A stretch of DNA of 64,000 nt from Mucidula mucida (taxonomy: Eukaryota > Basidiomycota > Agaricomycetes > Agaricales > Physalacriaceae): NCBI GenBank assembly GCA_015501055.1, contig JADNYV010000002.1, positions 930,001-994,000 of the forward strand, in the 5' to 3' direction. Positions 46,756 to 58,400 of this stretch are shown here, in pieces. Position 1 is the first letter of the stretch. Every line of letters starts with the position of its first letter. The position numbers and the translations under genes are program-made. The notes beneath the pieces are model-generated. The model was not told the origin of the DNA, ran no database searches, and saw only the letters and a list, made by a program, of their open reading frames with translations.

Positions 46756-47954
46756 ATGGGCTACACACTATGCGTACTCGGTAAGGTGATTCTGATTGCG
46801 AGCCTCTAATGGCCCCCATATTCATTGATATCTAGGTTGTGGGACGATGGGTATCGCCGTCTTGTCTGGCGTTGTTGATAGTCTCGATGTCCCATCGCGA
46901 GTCGCTGCGGGCAGCGCACAGAACAAATGGGAATCGCATACGCCTGGGACATTGACCCCGCTGGAACGCCTGATGCATCCACGCCGACGCGGTTCATTGC
47001 TTGTGTGAGCAGGGAAGGCAGCGCTTCAAAACTGAGATCTACATTCGATTTACTGGGGCCCTTGGGCAAATCCATCCAAGTTCTCGCGTCGCAGAACGTG
47101 CAGGCTGCCAAACAGTCCGATGTGATTCTCTTATGGTGAGTCTCGATCTCGAGTTTCTTCAGAGGATCAACTTAAAAATAACTTTGTAGTTGCAAACCAC
47201 AACTTGCACAATCTATTCTATCTCAGGAAGGAATGAAAGAAGCCCTCGACGGGAAACTGCTCATCAGTATCCTCGCTGGGGCCACCATCTCACAACTAGA
47301 AGCTTGGGTGCTTCCGAGTACGAGGGTCATTCGCGCCATGCCCAATACCCCATGCAAGGCTAGTTCTTTCCACCCGTGTAACATCACCGAAAGCTGACGT
47401 TTATTAGATACGCGAAGGCATGACTGTCGTTTCTGCGCTTCCTCCATGGGATACCGCAGATGTCGACCGCGCCATTATTTGAAGATATTCTCATCCATTG
47501 GTCGCTGTCGTTTCCTCGAGGAGAAACATTTTGACGCATGCACAGCACTCTCCGGTTCCGGTCCTGCTTTTGCGTGTATCTTCCTCGAAGCTATGGCAGA
47601 TGGTGGTGTTATGATGGGCCTTCCTCGTGCGGAGGCTTTGGAGCTGGCGGCGCAAAGTAAGTGATCACCGAACAATAACGTGACCTTTGTTGACGCGTCT
47701 ATCGTAGCGTTGCAAGGAGCAGCTAGGATGGTCCTGCAGACTGGTGCTCATCCCGCACAGATAAAAGACACCGTCACGAGTAAGCAAACCGAGTTTGTTA
47801 CTCTGCTGTAGTTGATAGATTAACAGCTCCCGGTGGTTGCACAATCGCTGGCCTATTGGCACTAGAAGATGGTCGAGTTCGTTCAACAATTGCACGGGGA
47901 ATACAAATAGCCACAGAACGGGCCAGCGAGTTGGGTCAACCTGCGAAGAAGTAA
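46756..47954 (+). CDS. PRO3: Pyrroline-5-carboxylate reductase, one base missing in exon 2
   Basis: Last enzyme of proline synthesis; reduces P5C with NAD(P)H. The Rossmann start MGYTLCVLGCGTMGIAVLSG spans the first intron. NKWESHTPGTLTPLE follows in one frame, but DASTPTRFIACVSREGSASK continues in the next, with no GT donor between to permit an intron. One base is missing near 46964-46966 (GAA for an expected GAAA). Later exons are intact: CCKPQLAQSILSQEG, LISILAGATISQL, TRVIRAMPNTPCK, and the family signature LSGSGPAFACIFLEAMADGG with TTPGGCTIAGLLALEDGRVR. Being a core biosynthetic gene, it is more likely affected by a sequence error than by real loss. Confidence 0.9.
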
Positions 47955-48072
47955 GAAGTACCTAGATAAGATTTATCATCCAGAGGGCAGCATTTGGTTT
48001 ACAAAAACAATTATATTCTCCGCGTGGAGGAATGACGATGCAGTTATAGTTTTAGAATGAAGGGAATATCCA

Positions 48073-49675
48073 TCATCTGTCTGTCCAACAGTAAGTATAC
48101 TTTGCGACGTAGACACATTGGCAAACTTACAAAACTCGTGCGTCTCGTCGGACCTCTTGACTGTTTGCTAGAGATAGACATGGAGAGGTAGTACAGTGAT
48201 TGGCTGCTTGGAATGAAAACGCATACCTTCCAAGCTTCCTCAAAGTCTATAGGCAGGATAACATAACGATTTTTCCGAACAGCTGCAAGGCATTTCCGGT
48301 GAGGATGGGAGAATGCATAGCAGCAAGGTACAACTTGCCTTGTAGTCCAGCAGCTTGGACAATCGAACCAATCTCAGCGGAGGAGATACGATCTGGGCGA
48401 GAGACGTCTGTAAAAGAGTGAGATTATGACTATTTGGAGGATAACGGGAGTTTACAGTCTTCCAAGTCGACGTCCGGGCCAAGATTCATCTTGCTAGTTA
48501 CGGTCTGGAAAATAAGACGCTTCTCACGTCTTGAGGGAAGAGGAAATTCAATCTTTCGATCAAGGCGACCAGGTCGCAGGAGTGCAGGATCAAGCGTGTC
48601 AGCACGGTTAGTGGCCATAATGACCTGATATCTGTGAGCCATCTAGCAACGGGACATTGAAATGAAAGGTGCATACCTTGACATTGCTTCCTTGGTCGAA
48701 GCCATCCATCTGGTTGAGCAGTTCAAGCAAGATACGCTGAACCTCGCGATCGGCACCAGTTTGAGCATCGAAACGTTTAGTGGCAATGGCGTCGATTTCG
48801 TCGATGAAGATGATAGCAGGAGAGTTCTCCCTTGCTAACCGAAACACGTCGCGAACCATACGGGGACCTTCACCGAGGTATTTCTGGACGAATTCACTTC
48901 CCACGACGCGAATGAAGCTCGCCGTTGTGTGATGTGCGACCGCTTTCACAAGCATGGTTTTGCCAGTACCTGCGTCCTATGAGGCATTGCAGAGACAGAA
49001 TGAGGAGAATGAAGCGGACCTGGAGGGCCGTACAAGAGGACACCCCGTGGGGGATCTATACCAATCTTTTTGTACAAGTCAAAGTGTGTGAGCGGAAGTT
49101 CGACAGCCTCCCGAATTTCCTGCTTCTGCGAGTCCATGCCACCAACATCCGAGTATGAAACATCAGGCTTCTCTTCTGTGCTCAGCATGGATATGGAGGA
49201 GTCGGCTTCCGGAGGTAGAATATCAACGAGGGCATTGGAATGACGATGAAGGGCGACCGAAGATGACGGCTTGAGCAGTTCACGATCGAGCGTCGAAAGA
49301 ATACGGACGACATAGTTTGAGCCGGTCGTCGAGCCGACTATGCCGGTGTGCTGGTCTATGGGCTCGAGGAACTGGCCGATGACGAGGGGAACGGATTGAA
49401 TACGTTTGACCTCCTCCTGCGCCCGGATAAGTTCGCGTTTGAGATTGGCCTGCTCATCCTTGATGTAGCTCTCTTGTATTTCGAGGAGCTCGAGATGTCT
49501 GGTGAGCTTCTTGTACTTTGTATACAGATCCTCTTCCTGTAATTCCTGGTAGAGCGCCGTTTTTTCTGTCACGACCGACTCAAAGGTGGGGTCCTGCGGA
49601 ACATTGAGCATAGCGCCGAGGATACGAACGGCGACGACGGACCTGTTTCTGTAGCTCGATACCGATTTCATCCAT
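48073..49675 (-). CDS. RPT3: 26S proteasome regulatory ATPase subunit RPT3
   Basis: The start [11 protein letters not shown] splices (GTCCGT..CCGCAG) to [20 protein letters not shown]. The coiled coil, the OB domain ([20 protein letters not shown]), and the AAA domain ([20 protein letters not shown]) follow. Walker A ([18 protein letters not shown]) is split by an intron. Walker B is [17 protein letters not shown] and the arginine finger region is [20 protein letters not shown]. The last small exons give [14 protein letters not shown], close to the penultimate-Tyr end of other RPT3 proteins that dock in the 20S ring. It unfolds substrates in the 19S cap. Confidence 0.96.
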
Positions 49676-49788
49676 GGCAGTGACGGTTAGAAAGATGGTG
49701 ACGCGGCGTCGACGCGTTGTGTCCGAATAAGGCAGGAGCTTTTAGCGTGAGAACGGCCTCTGCCCCTTCCTCGACACCATGGCTCATG
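49676..49788. promoter_or_regulatory. 113-bp divergent promoter, RPT3 / CBP20
   Basis: The region separates divergent start codons by 113 bp. No GGTGGCAAA-type proteasome element is seen on either strand. Regulation is otherwise unknown. Confidence 0.4.
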
Positions 49789-50595
49789 TCGTGCAGCCGC
49801 TGGACCAGCCGTCTAATTACAAGGACTCGCAGCAGCGCCTGGATCGTCAACGTCAAAATGAAATGCTAGGAAAATCGACCACTCTCTATGTAGGCAAGGA
49901 GCTCTGCTATTTGATGTGGAACTATTGTGTGAACAACTTGCAGGTAACTTGAGCTTTTACACGACAGAGGAACAGATATATGAACTGTTCGCAAAATGCA
50001 CTACTCCAGAAGATGGTGGCGGCATAAAACGGATAATAATGGGTCTCGATCGCAACACAAGGTGTGCAATGCCAGTCTTATTGGTTCAATACTGACTTTG
50101 CTACAGGACACCGTGTGGGTTCTGCTTCGTGGAATACTATACCCATACAGAGGCTTTGGCTAGTATGCGCTATGTTAGCGGAACAAAACTGGATGAGCGA
50201 ATAATTCGGTGTGACTTGGATCTTGGCTACAAGGAGGGCAGACAGTTTGGACGCGGCAAAAGCGGCGGGCAGGTACGGGACGAACACAGACAGGACTATG
50301 ATCCTGGCCGTGGCGGTTGGGGTGCCCAGGCGCAGCGGATGGAAATTGACAGGCGAAAAGAGGTCGAGGAGCGTTATGCAGACGCGCAGGACGGGCCCGG
50401 GGCTGTTGCAGGTGGTGGCGGAGACTGGAAGGAATCCGAACAGACTCAAGGCAAGCTCAAACGTGGCAGATCTCCAGACGACGAGGACGACAGTGCCAGA
50501 GTGGTCAGTGACTTGGGCTCTTGGATTTGTCGCGTGCTGAGCGTTGACAGGGCCAGCGTACGCGTCTTGACGATGAGGAGGCTGAACGTATGTGA
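49789..50595 (+). CDS. CBC2: Nuclear cap-binding protein subunit CBP20
   Basis: The start [20 protein letters not shown] leads to RNP2 (TLYVGNLSF), formed across a GC-AG intron at 49894-49943 (donor G|GCAAGG). Then come [33 protein letters not shown] with RNP1 (GFCFVEYY), and [20 protein letters not shown] followed by [20 protein letters not shown]. Two C-terminal residues of the cap-stacking surface (Tyr of YYTH; the N-terminal Tyr of NYKD) are kept. CBP20 binds the 7-methylguanosine cap with CBP80. The tail ends in an acidic [14 protein letters not shown] after a last intron; the exact donor there is uncertain by two codons. Confidence 0.9.
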
Positions 50596-50817
50596 TGTTA
50601 TTGCTGTAATTCTAAAGATTTGTGCCAAATGCGATGTATGCTCGAAGAGGAACGCCGCTCCCAACCTTTGTGCTCTGTACCTCCATGATGAAACGGTGTG
50701 CTTCGCTTTCGTTTGCAAAGCGCACGACCCAACGCGAGTATAATGTGAAATTAAAGACATTTACAGAGGTCGGGCTGAGAAACAGTCAGTGTGTTTCCGT
50801 CAAACGGTGTCATGGAC

Positions 50818-51369
50818 CTACAGTGGGACCTTGCGTATAACATCGTCTCCGTGGGCCAGTGTATATCCCTCACACATTCTCGCGACGGTGTCCATCATTG
50901 CTTTTCCGTTCAAGCCAGCTACTACAACAAGCGTCCCCGTATCATCTGGTCTTGTAGAAGAGGAAACACTGGCCATCTCGGAATCGATATATCTTCCATA
51001 GAGATAGGCACCTTGAAGATTCCTGAAATTGTCGCGCACATAGTTGGGTATGGAATGTGTGAGCAGCGCGGTACCAGTCGGCTCCTGCTGCTTGTCATAT
51101 ATTATGGTACCTGTTTGCGATGAGAACAAGCACCAGATACAGCAAGACGAAAAGCGCACATTCAGACACGCCTTGCAACTTTTTCTGAAGCACGAACCGG
51201 TTCAGCTCGAAGGGTGTGAGATAGTGAGGTATGTTTTTTAACAGAATGTATTGGGGAGAATTGAGGCCTAGCAAGTAATCAACAACATGAATCTTGCAGT
51301 TTATTGATACAGCTTACCGGTACTTCGCAGAACGGTGTCCACGCCTCTTCGCGCAGCTTGGGTAGCCAT
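50818..51369 (-). CDS. Small RRM-like protein, possibly mitochondrial
   Basis: The start MATQAARRGVDTVLRST is Arg-rich and lacks acidic residues except one Asp, like a mitochondrial presequence. The next exons form a divergent RRM: SPQYILLKNIPHYLTPFELN (beta1-alpha1), QKKLQGVSECTIIYDKQQEP (beta2), TGTALLTHSIPNYVRDNFRN and LQGAYLYGRYIDSEMA (beta3-alpha2-beta4). A short C-terminal domain follows (TLVVVAGLNGKAMMDTVARM). Introns have GTAAGC and GTGCGC donors. The RNP aromatic residues are mostly replaced, so RNA binding is uncertain. No symbol is assigned. Confidence 0.55.
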
Positions 51370-51459
51370 TACAGCAATGGAAGTCCGAAAGAAGAAAGTA
51401 GCGTGACTTGGCTTGCTACCACCACCACTCCGCCACGGTTCTTATACAAGTTTTCTGCC
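51370..51459. promoter_or_regulatory. 90-bp divergent promoter, RRM-like gene / SNRNP27
   Basis: The two start codons lie 90 bp apart on opposite strands. No specific element is recognised. Confidence 0.4.
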
Positions 51460-52214
51460 ATGTCTTCAAGAAATGACCGGGACCGTCCAGATCGTCGGCG
51501 CTATGAGAGAGATAGTAGGGATACCAGAGACGACCGCGAACGCTATTCTCGCGGCAACAAACGACGGTCTCGCTCTCCTAGTCCTCGCCGCCGCTCTCGA
51601 AGCCCTTACCGAGGTGGAGATAAGGACCGCCGCTCAAGAAACGGTGAGCAGGCTGGACCTAAAAGTCGACTTGAGCTTGATTTATCAGACCACCGCGATT
51701 ATAGACGGGACGATGACCGTCACAGACGCGATGACCACCGACCACGCGACGGTGGCAAACCGCGCGACGATGACAGCCGACGCAAGGATTCAGAGCCCAA
51801 GGGTTCCTCACACCGTCCAGGTCAGTCACAAATGTCCAGTTTGTGCTGCATATCATGACTCTCTTCCCTCCAAGTTGACAACGACGTTCGCATGAAACCC
51901 AATCTTGATCCTGACGCTCCCGACGATGAAGGAGCAGCAGACGACTCTGAAGACGCCATGATAGCTATGATGGGTCTCGGCGGATTTGGCTCAACCAAGG
52001 TTTGTGAGCCGTGCTTTGACGATATTGCTCACTCATTGCGGCTCTCAAGGGTAAACCAGTCGAGGGAAACCAGGAAGGCTCAGCCAGCATTAAGAAGACT
52101 AGAACATGGCGACAATACATGAACAGGCGCGGCGGATTCAACAGGTTAGTGACCCTCCCACATGCAATTTAAATTTCTAATATCCTCTGTAGACCACTGG
52201 ACAAGATCAAGTAA
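51460..52214 (+). CDS. U4/U6.U5 tri-snRNP 27 kDa protein (SNRNP27)
   Basis: The N-terminal part is an Arg-Ser-Asp-rich domain (MSSRNDRDRPDRRRYERDSR; RGNKRRSRSPSPRRRSRSPY). After an intron the conserved C-terminal SNRNP27 domain appears: DDSEDAMIAMMGLGGFGSTK, GKPVEGNQEGSASIKKTRTW, RQYMNRRGGFNRPLDKIK, over three exons. This domain contacts the U6 ACAGAGA region and helps set 5' splice-site choice. The RS domain explains strong antisense open frames. Divergent from the RRM-like gene and convergent with SUI1. Confidence 0.92.
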
Positions 52215-52357
52215 ACTTATATATGACTATGTAAACAATCATTGTTACAATTGGAAAACGATCCGATACAGACAAGTGGTCAAAGTGAGAGCGTGCGTAG
52301 CCAAAATATCGTAAGAATAACTGCAACAAGCCGCCACAAGTCTATTGAAATGGGCGC

Positions 52358-52860
52358 TTAGAATCCATGCACCTTGATGGTAGCTCTATCGATTCCTTCA
52401 TCGGTAAGGAAGGTGGAAATCTTGACACGCTGGTCACCCTGGAGTTGGATGACCTTGCCCATCTTCTCGTCGTCGACGAGTGTGCCGTTGCAGGCGAACT
52501 CCTGAATAAACAATTAGCTATTGAGCATAGGAGAGTGTGTAGATGGAGTTGTTAAAGCACCTTCTTGAATGCTTTCAGGAGCTTCTTGGAGTCATATTCT
52601 GCAGCATTGCGATCAGAAGGAGGTTGACACATGTTGGACGGGGTACTCACGCTTGGGTAGGCCTTGCAGAGTCGTCAACGTCTTCCGTCCATTCCTCTGC
52701 TGGATACGGATGTGGATGTAATCTGCTTGCGATCCAACGTCTTGGTTGTCTCCAAGCGGGTCGCCCTCGTCAGCGAAGGGATCTGTGGGACAGCTATCAG
52801 CAGGCCATCGTTGACGGCAAGCAGCGACGTACCAAATGTATTGAGGTTCTGCACGCTCAT
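52358..52860 (-). CDS. SUI1: Translation initiation factor eIF1
   Basis: Four exons encode about 113 residues: MSVQNLNTF, then DPFADEGDPLGDNQDVGSQA, DYIHIRIQQRNGRKTLTTLQ and GLPKR. The C-terminal half is EFACNGTLVDDEKMGKVIQL with QGDQRVKISTFLTDEGIDRA and TIKVHGF. These are the SUI1 fold and its ribosome-binding basic loop (RNGRKT). eIF1 holds the 40S subunit in the scanning state and enforces start-codon choice. The start is fixed by the conserved leader. The first intron begins directly after codon 9. Confidence 0.95.
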
Positions 52861-53020
52861 GCGACGGTCGAAAGAATACAAGGAGGACTGAGTGGAGAGG
52901 GCGGAGAAAAGAGGAAACGAGGCTGTTGAGGAATGAGTGAGGGAAAGAGTCAGAGCGTGATCTAATCTTAACCGTCGTCACACGCTTAGTAAGCGGGCAC
53001 CCAACTTGGTACTGTCCATC

Positions 53021-53539
53021 ATGACCGTGAGCGAATCACTCGCCATCAAGAAAAAGCGCCCGCCGACCTTTCAGTACTTGCCGCCTTCGCGAGGTTAGTC
53101 ATGAAACTATTTGTATGCGCATTGTACCAAGTTTTCTACAGCAAAAAAGCTCAAGCAAGACTGGGTCTTGAAGCAGAAAGTAAAGAGCAAATGGCGACAC
53201 GAAAAACGCAAGCTAGGAGGCTCCGATAAGCATGATTCGACAGTGGAACCGGAGCCGGCGTCCATTGAACATATCATCGATCCACAGCCTCAGTCATCCT
53301 CGTCACATCCTCACCGCTTCCCCCGAAAACCGGTACAGCCGCCTCCGGCTACCGAGAAATCAAAGGACTTGCGCGAAATGGCGCGCGAGGCATACTCCAC
53401 ATCATCCTTGCACACATACCGATCCAAGAAATCCAAATCGGAGGGCCGCCAGTTGGAGCAGAGCAAGGGAAAGGGCCAACCCAATATGAAGCTTCGGATG
53501 AATGTCATGTTGGAGAAAATTAAACGTGATATCAAGTGA
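53021..53539 (+). CDS. Small basic protein, possibly a Fyv7-like rRNA-processing factor
   Basis: Two exons: MTVSESLAIKKKRPPTFQYL plus PPSR, and AKKLKQDWVLKQKVKSKWRH onward. The middle is Pro/Ser-rich. The C-terminus (GQPNMKLRMNVMLEKIKRDI K) is a short conserved-looking helix. The small size, strong basicity and lysine-rich N-terminal helix fit small nucleolar ribosome-assembly factors such as Fyv7, but I cannot confirm the family. The stop codon is only 12 bp from the PPP4R2 stop on the other strand. Confidence 0.6.
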
Positions 53540-53551
53540 ACCTTTTACATT

Positions 53552-54647
53552 CTATTGCTTTGTTTCTTCCTTTGGATTGTCCACGACCATCGCGTCACCG
53601 CCACTCTCCGCCTTTACAAATCGAGTCTCCAAAGTGTCAATAAACGGTCGCCCGTTCTCTTCATTGAGCGTTGTCACCGCAGTCAGAGCTGTAGGATGAT
53701 CGCTCATATGACCGGGGCTGGGATCATCCAGTTCATCGACGAGACCAAGAGCTTTTGGTTCGAGCGGATCTACGACAATCTCATTGATGGGTCCTGTTGA
53801 GCTGAGAACTAGAGGCGACGGTGGCGGACTACGCGACTTGGACCGTCGCGCGTCTTCGTGTAGGAAAGGAATCGGGGAGAATAATGGTGTCGACGGTGTG
53901 GATGATGAGATGGGAGGGATGCGCATATTGTGCAGACCCAGTGGCCCGGTTTCGGTTTCTGAAGTGACCGAAGGAGGAAAACTATCTTTTGACGACGTGA
54001 CGAGCAATGATTTCTCCACTGCCCGCAAGTATTTGCCGACAGAGTTGTAATGCTGTTTTGGTTGTGTACATAGTTCACATAACCGTTGGATAGTAAACGG
54101 CGCGTTGCTGTGTCATCTCAATGAACATTCAAATCCATTATCAAGATAACTCACGATTCGAATTCATCCAGTTCGGAGAATATGAATCGAATCATCTCCT
54201 CGGCTTGTTCCCTGTTCATATAACTTACAGGTACATCCATGCCATTCACATTCTGTTGACGAGGGCCGAAAGGAGGCAGCTTCAATCCCCCATTTGAGGT
54301 GGTCAATGGAGGTAATGGCGCTGGAGTCGGGGGTTTTGGTTCTGCAAGAAAGACATCTATATTCTACAGACGCGAATGAGGTTGAGCTACACGCCCAAAG
54401 AGGCATGGCATACCTGGTTTAGTTTATGTTTGATGATGTCTCGCAGTTTTGTCCATTCTGTTCTGTATAAGATGTGGTATGAATTGCGTGATACTCAGGA
54501 AAGAAAATGCTACGCACTCCACGACATCGGTTGAGGCGATTCCGTATAGGATATTGTCGTAGTCTTAAATCGCATTGAACGAAACGCGTCAAACAACACG
54601 GGCGACGTACCCGCGGACCACTCAAAACTCGGATTTGTTGTCGACAT
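53552..54647 (-). CDS. Protein phosphatase 4 regulatory subunit 2 homologue
   Basis: The PPP4R2 domain is spread over about six exons: MSTTNPSFEWSAG, ILYGIASTDVVE, EWTKLRDIIKHKLNQ, a Pro-rich linker, then NREQAEEMIRFIFSELDEFE. The most diagnostic stretch is FTIQRLCELCTQPKQHYNSV followed by GKYLRAVEKSLLVTSS. The C-terminal third is acidic/Ser-rich and disordered, as usual, ending in AMVVDNPKEETKQ. PPP4R2 links the PP4 catalytic subunit to PPP4R3 for dephosphorylation of DNA-damage and other nuclear targets. Exon 1-3 limits are approximate. Confidence 0.8.
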
Positions 54648-55441
54648 GGAGGTTGGTGGTAAAGGAAGGTGACAACTATAATTGGCACGCGCAATTCACT
54701 CTGCTCCTACCGTCATGTATTCGTCGAATTCATGCACCTCATCATTGAAATCATTGGAAACTAGCTCCAAAGTATTCAAAGTCAAGAATATAAATCTGCT
54801 GTCACGCAGCTGGACTCATTCGACAGTTCATTTCGACGCCACTCTGCGCACCCAATGGGCGGGCGATTCGACCCATCCATCTAATCTAGAGCTGAACGCT
54901 GATTCAGTCTGAGGTCTACGCTTCAGATTGCTAAGTTTGATGTAACATGGATGCAAAGTGGATCAGCTGTAGATTGACCCACTGGTGGTGGCTACGTCCG
55001 ATAGGTACTTGTGGGACAAACGAACAACTTATCACAGGTCAATATACAAGCTGTTATAGACAGTTCTCGTCTCCTCAATGCCTATAACCAATACCTGAAT
55101 GGCGGATTGAATCTATCTCGAAGGCCATTTCCAAGGTGATGAACGCCACAGGTGCTCAATTGAATTAAGAATCCACACAACCAAGGGATGGCCAATGTTT
55201 CCAAGATTCACTAAGCACGCATTGAATTCTGTGCGGTTTGAGTTGAACCCTAATCGAGGACCAGAGCAGGTGGCCGGTGTGACACCCTGCGCCGATACAC
55301 ATTGTTCCACAACCGCTAGCATCGCAGCGCCGCTTTCCTCGTCGCTGACGACCACGACCACGACGATATCGACTCGGCTCGCCGTCGCCCACAGCCGCCT
55401 CGACCCCCCGTCGCTCGGTTTCGCACTATTTGCCCTAGTTG
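54648..55441. other. Divergent intergenic region, PPP4R2 / KIN1-type kinase
   Basis: This 794-bp stretch should contain both promoters. Open frames on both strands (for example 55,113-55,577 minus) show no family features and largely overlap the kinase 5' region. No repeat or RNA gene is recognised. Confidence 0.4.
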
Positions 55442-58400
55442 ATGGCAGCATATCCAACGTCTGTGCAACACCAACTAAGCAAAGTACCAGAGGACAGCGA
55501 GCACGGCCCCGTACCACTCCGGACGCCATCACGCGGGGATATGCAAATACTGAGGCCGTTACAGTCTGAACAAACACAGACTGGTTCCGTCGTGCCTCGC
55601 TCCTCAGCCGCCACCTCCCGTCAGAGACCTGTTTCTATGCCTCCTCAGGCTTACAACATTCCGTCGTCCACGTCGGCGAGTGCATCCAGCACTCCTGCAT
55701 CGTCCGATGCGAATCGAAGGGACCATGCCAGCGGCAGCGACGACAGGCGCAAGGATGGTCGAAGCAATGGCGCTTCGGGGCGCAGCCAGCGCAGGATTCT
55801 CGGCGACTACACCCTTACTAAAACGCTGGGCGCAGGTAGCATGGGCAAGGTCAAGCTCGCCACTCACAACATGTCTGGGGAACAGGTCCGTGCCCTCATA
55901 TCTTGCGTACTCAAGCACTCATCTCAGCATACTAGCTCGCCGTCAAAATTCTTCCCAGAGTCAATCCCGCGACACAGCAACACAGCAGTAATGCCAGTCC
56001 TGACTCCGTTGCTCGCCAAGCCTCGAAAGACGCCTCCAAGGAAATTCGAACCATTCGCGAAGCGGCGCTCTCTATGCTCCTCCATCACCCGTATATATGC
56101 GGCATGCGGGAGATGATTATCCATGCCAACCACTACTACATGGTCTTTGAGTATGTCAACGGTGGTCAGATGCTTGATTACATTATTAGCCACGGTCGTC
56201 TGCGGGAACGAGTCGCGCGCAAGTTTGCTCGCCAGATAGGAAGTGCCTTGGACTACTGCCATCGCAATAACGTTGTTCATCGAGGTGCTGTTCTCTTCCT
56301 TGTTCTGGGCGCCGTCCCTGCTTCTCTCATTCCGTCGGTTAACACTTTACCCAGACCTCAAAATCGAAAACATTCTCATCTCACAAACGGGAAACATTAA
56401 AATCATTGATTTTGGTCTATCGAATCTCTACGACCCCATTGCGCACCTCTCAACGTTCTGTGGCTCCTTGTACTTTGCCGCGCCAGAGCTTCTCAATGCC
56501 AAGGTCTACACCGGTCCTGAAGTCGACGTATGGAGTTTTGGGGTTGTTCTTTATGTTCTCGTCTGCGGGAAGGTTCCTTTCGATGACCAAAGTATGCCGG
56601 CACTGCATGCAAAGATCAAACGCGGTCTAGTGGAATATCCGGTGTGGTTGAGTGCAGAGTGCCGGAGCCTACTCAGTCGTATGCTGGTGACAAATCCTGC
56701 GGCGCGCGCGCCGCTTTCGGAGGTCCTTAGCCATCCCTGGATGGTCCGTGGCTTCAACGGGCCGCCGGAGAATCACCTACTTCACCGTGAACCTCTACGC
56801 GCCGATGAACTCGACCCGCACGTCATACAAGGCATGACGGGCTTCGAGTTCGGGACCGAGCAGGACATTGAAAAGAATTTGGTCAACATTCTTGAATCAG
56901 AGCAATATCTCCGGGCTGTTCAAACCTGGGAGCGGAAACGCAACCTAGGCGGGAGCACCGTCAATGGTTCTAGCAGTAACGGTCGATGGGGAGATCTCTC
57001 GATGTCCAATTCCACTTTGGCGATATCTTTTGACGCAAACTCCAAGGCAGAGCCTCAGACGCCTAGCAAGAAGTCGAGACGATTTTCTGGATTCGATTTC
57101 TACCGTCGTAAACTGTTTTCTCCTTCCTCTTCGCCTCCGTCTTCCCCCATGAGCCAATCTCCTCCTGGTTCCCAAAGTCATCTATCACAGTCATCCCTCC
57201 TTGATCCCAATCGCGAACCGCTTGATCCCACACGCGGATTCCATCCACTCATTTCAATGTACTATCTTGCCCGGGAAAAACTTGAACGCGAACGGGTTTA
57301 CGGTCCTGGTCAATTTGCTAGTTCTCAGGTATCTCTCAACGAGCCGACTCCTAAACCGACGCCAGTCCTAGAACCAGTGAAGAAGAAGGACGGTGCCGTG
57401 GACTACAGTATGCCTTTGCCAAGGCTTCCTGCGCCAGAAACATCACATTACTCAAAGATGTCGTATGATACAACAGCTTCACCAAGTCCGACGACACCCA
57501 CGCATCCTCAACCTCGGGCGCGGGATCTTGGATTGCCGCCACCGTCACAGATTGATACTAGCCAGACCCTTACTACAGGTAGTGGACTTCCCAGGGCACC
57601 CCCTACAAGTACGCATAGGAGGAGTCACAGTCTCAGTCAAAAGCCCACGCTTAGCGGTGGCAGAGGATGGGCTGGCTTTGGACCCGAAGAGACAGTGGAT
57701 GAAAACGGCGCAATGGAGGTCAAGAGTGCTGGACCACAGGTTTTGACGTTTGAAGAGGCTGAGAAGGGGCGTGATTCCAGGCAGGCTAATCGAATGAAGG
57801 ACGAGGACAAGGATCACACGCCATTGTCTGCTGGCGCGACGCTCGTTCGAAAATTCGGCAGCTTGCTCGTGGGCAGAGGCGACGACTCGCGGAGACACAG
57901 TCCACATCGCAGAGGTACTATACTAGGTGGCTTGTCGCTGTCGCCTAAACCCTCTAGGCATTCGGAGGAGAAGGAGAACGTGACGGATAATGAAAAGACA
58001 CCGACCATGAAGGAAGAGGAGAACGCTGGGGTCGATAGTGACAAGAAGGATGACAGCGGGAAAGTCATGGTACCTCCGAAGTCGGTAACTCACAGTCAAA
58101 GCCAGCCCATCGGCAACGCGCATCGTCGTGCGGCTACGATTATGGATACCCAAATGGGACGGAGGCATGAGCGAAGGAGCAGTACCGGTGCGGCGTTGAT
58201 GAATGCGGCTGTCAGTGGGGGGACAATAGGCAGACATAGACGGCCATCTACTGGATTTAGTGGTCGACCGATGGAGAAGCTCTTCGCATCTCGGACAGAG
58301 GAGGCAGATGAGATGTCTGAAAGGCGGGAAGATCAAGCAGAGCCACAGACTGCTCCACTTAACGGCACCCACGTTCCCGAAGAGTCGTCGCAAGATGAAG

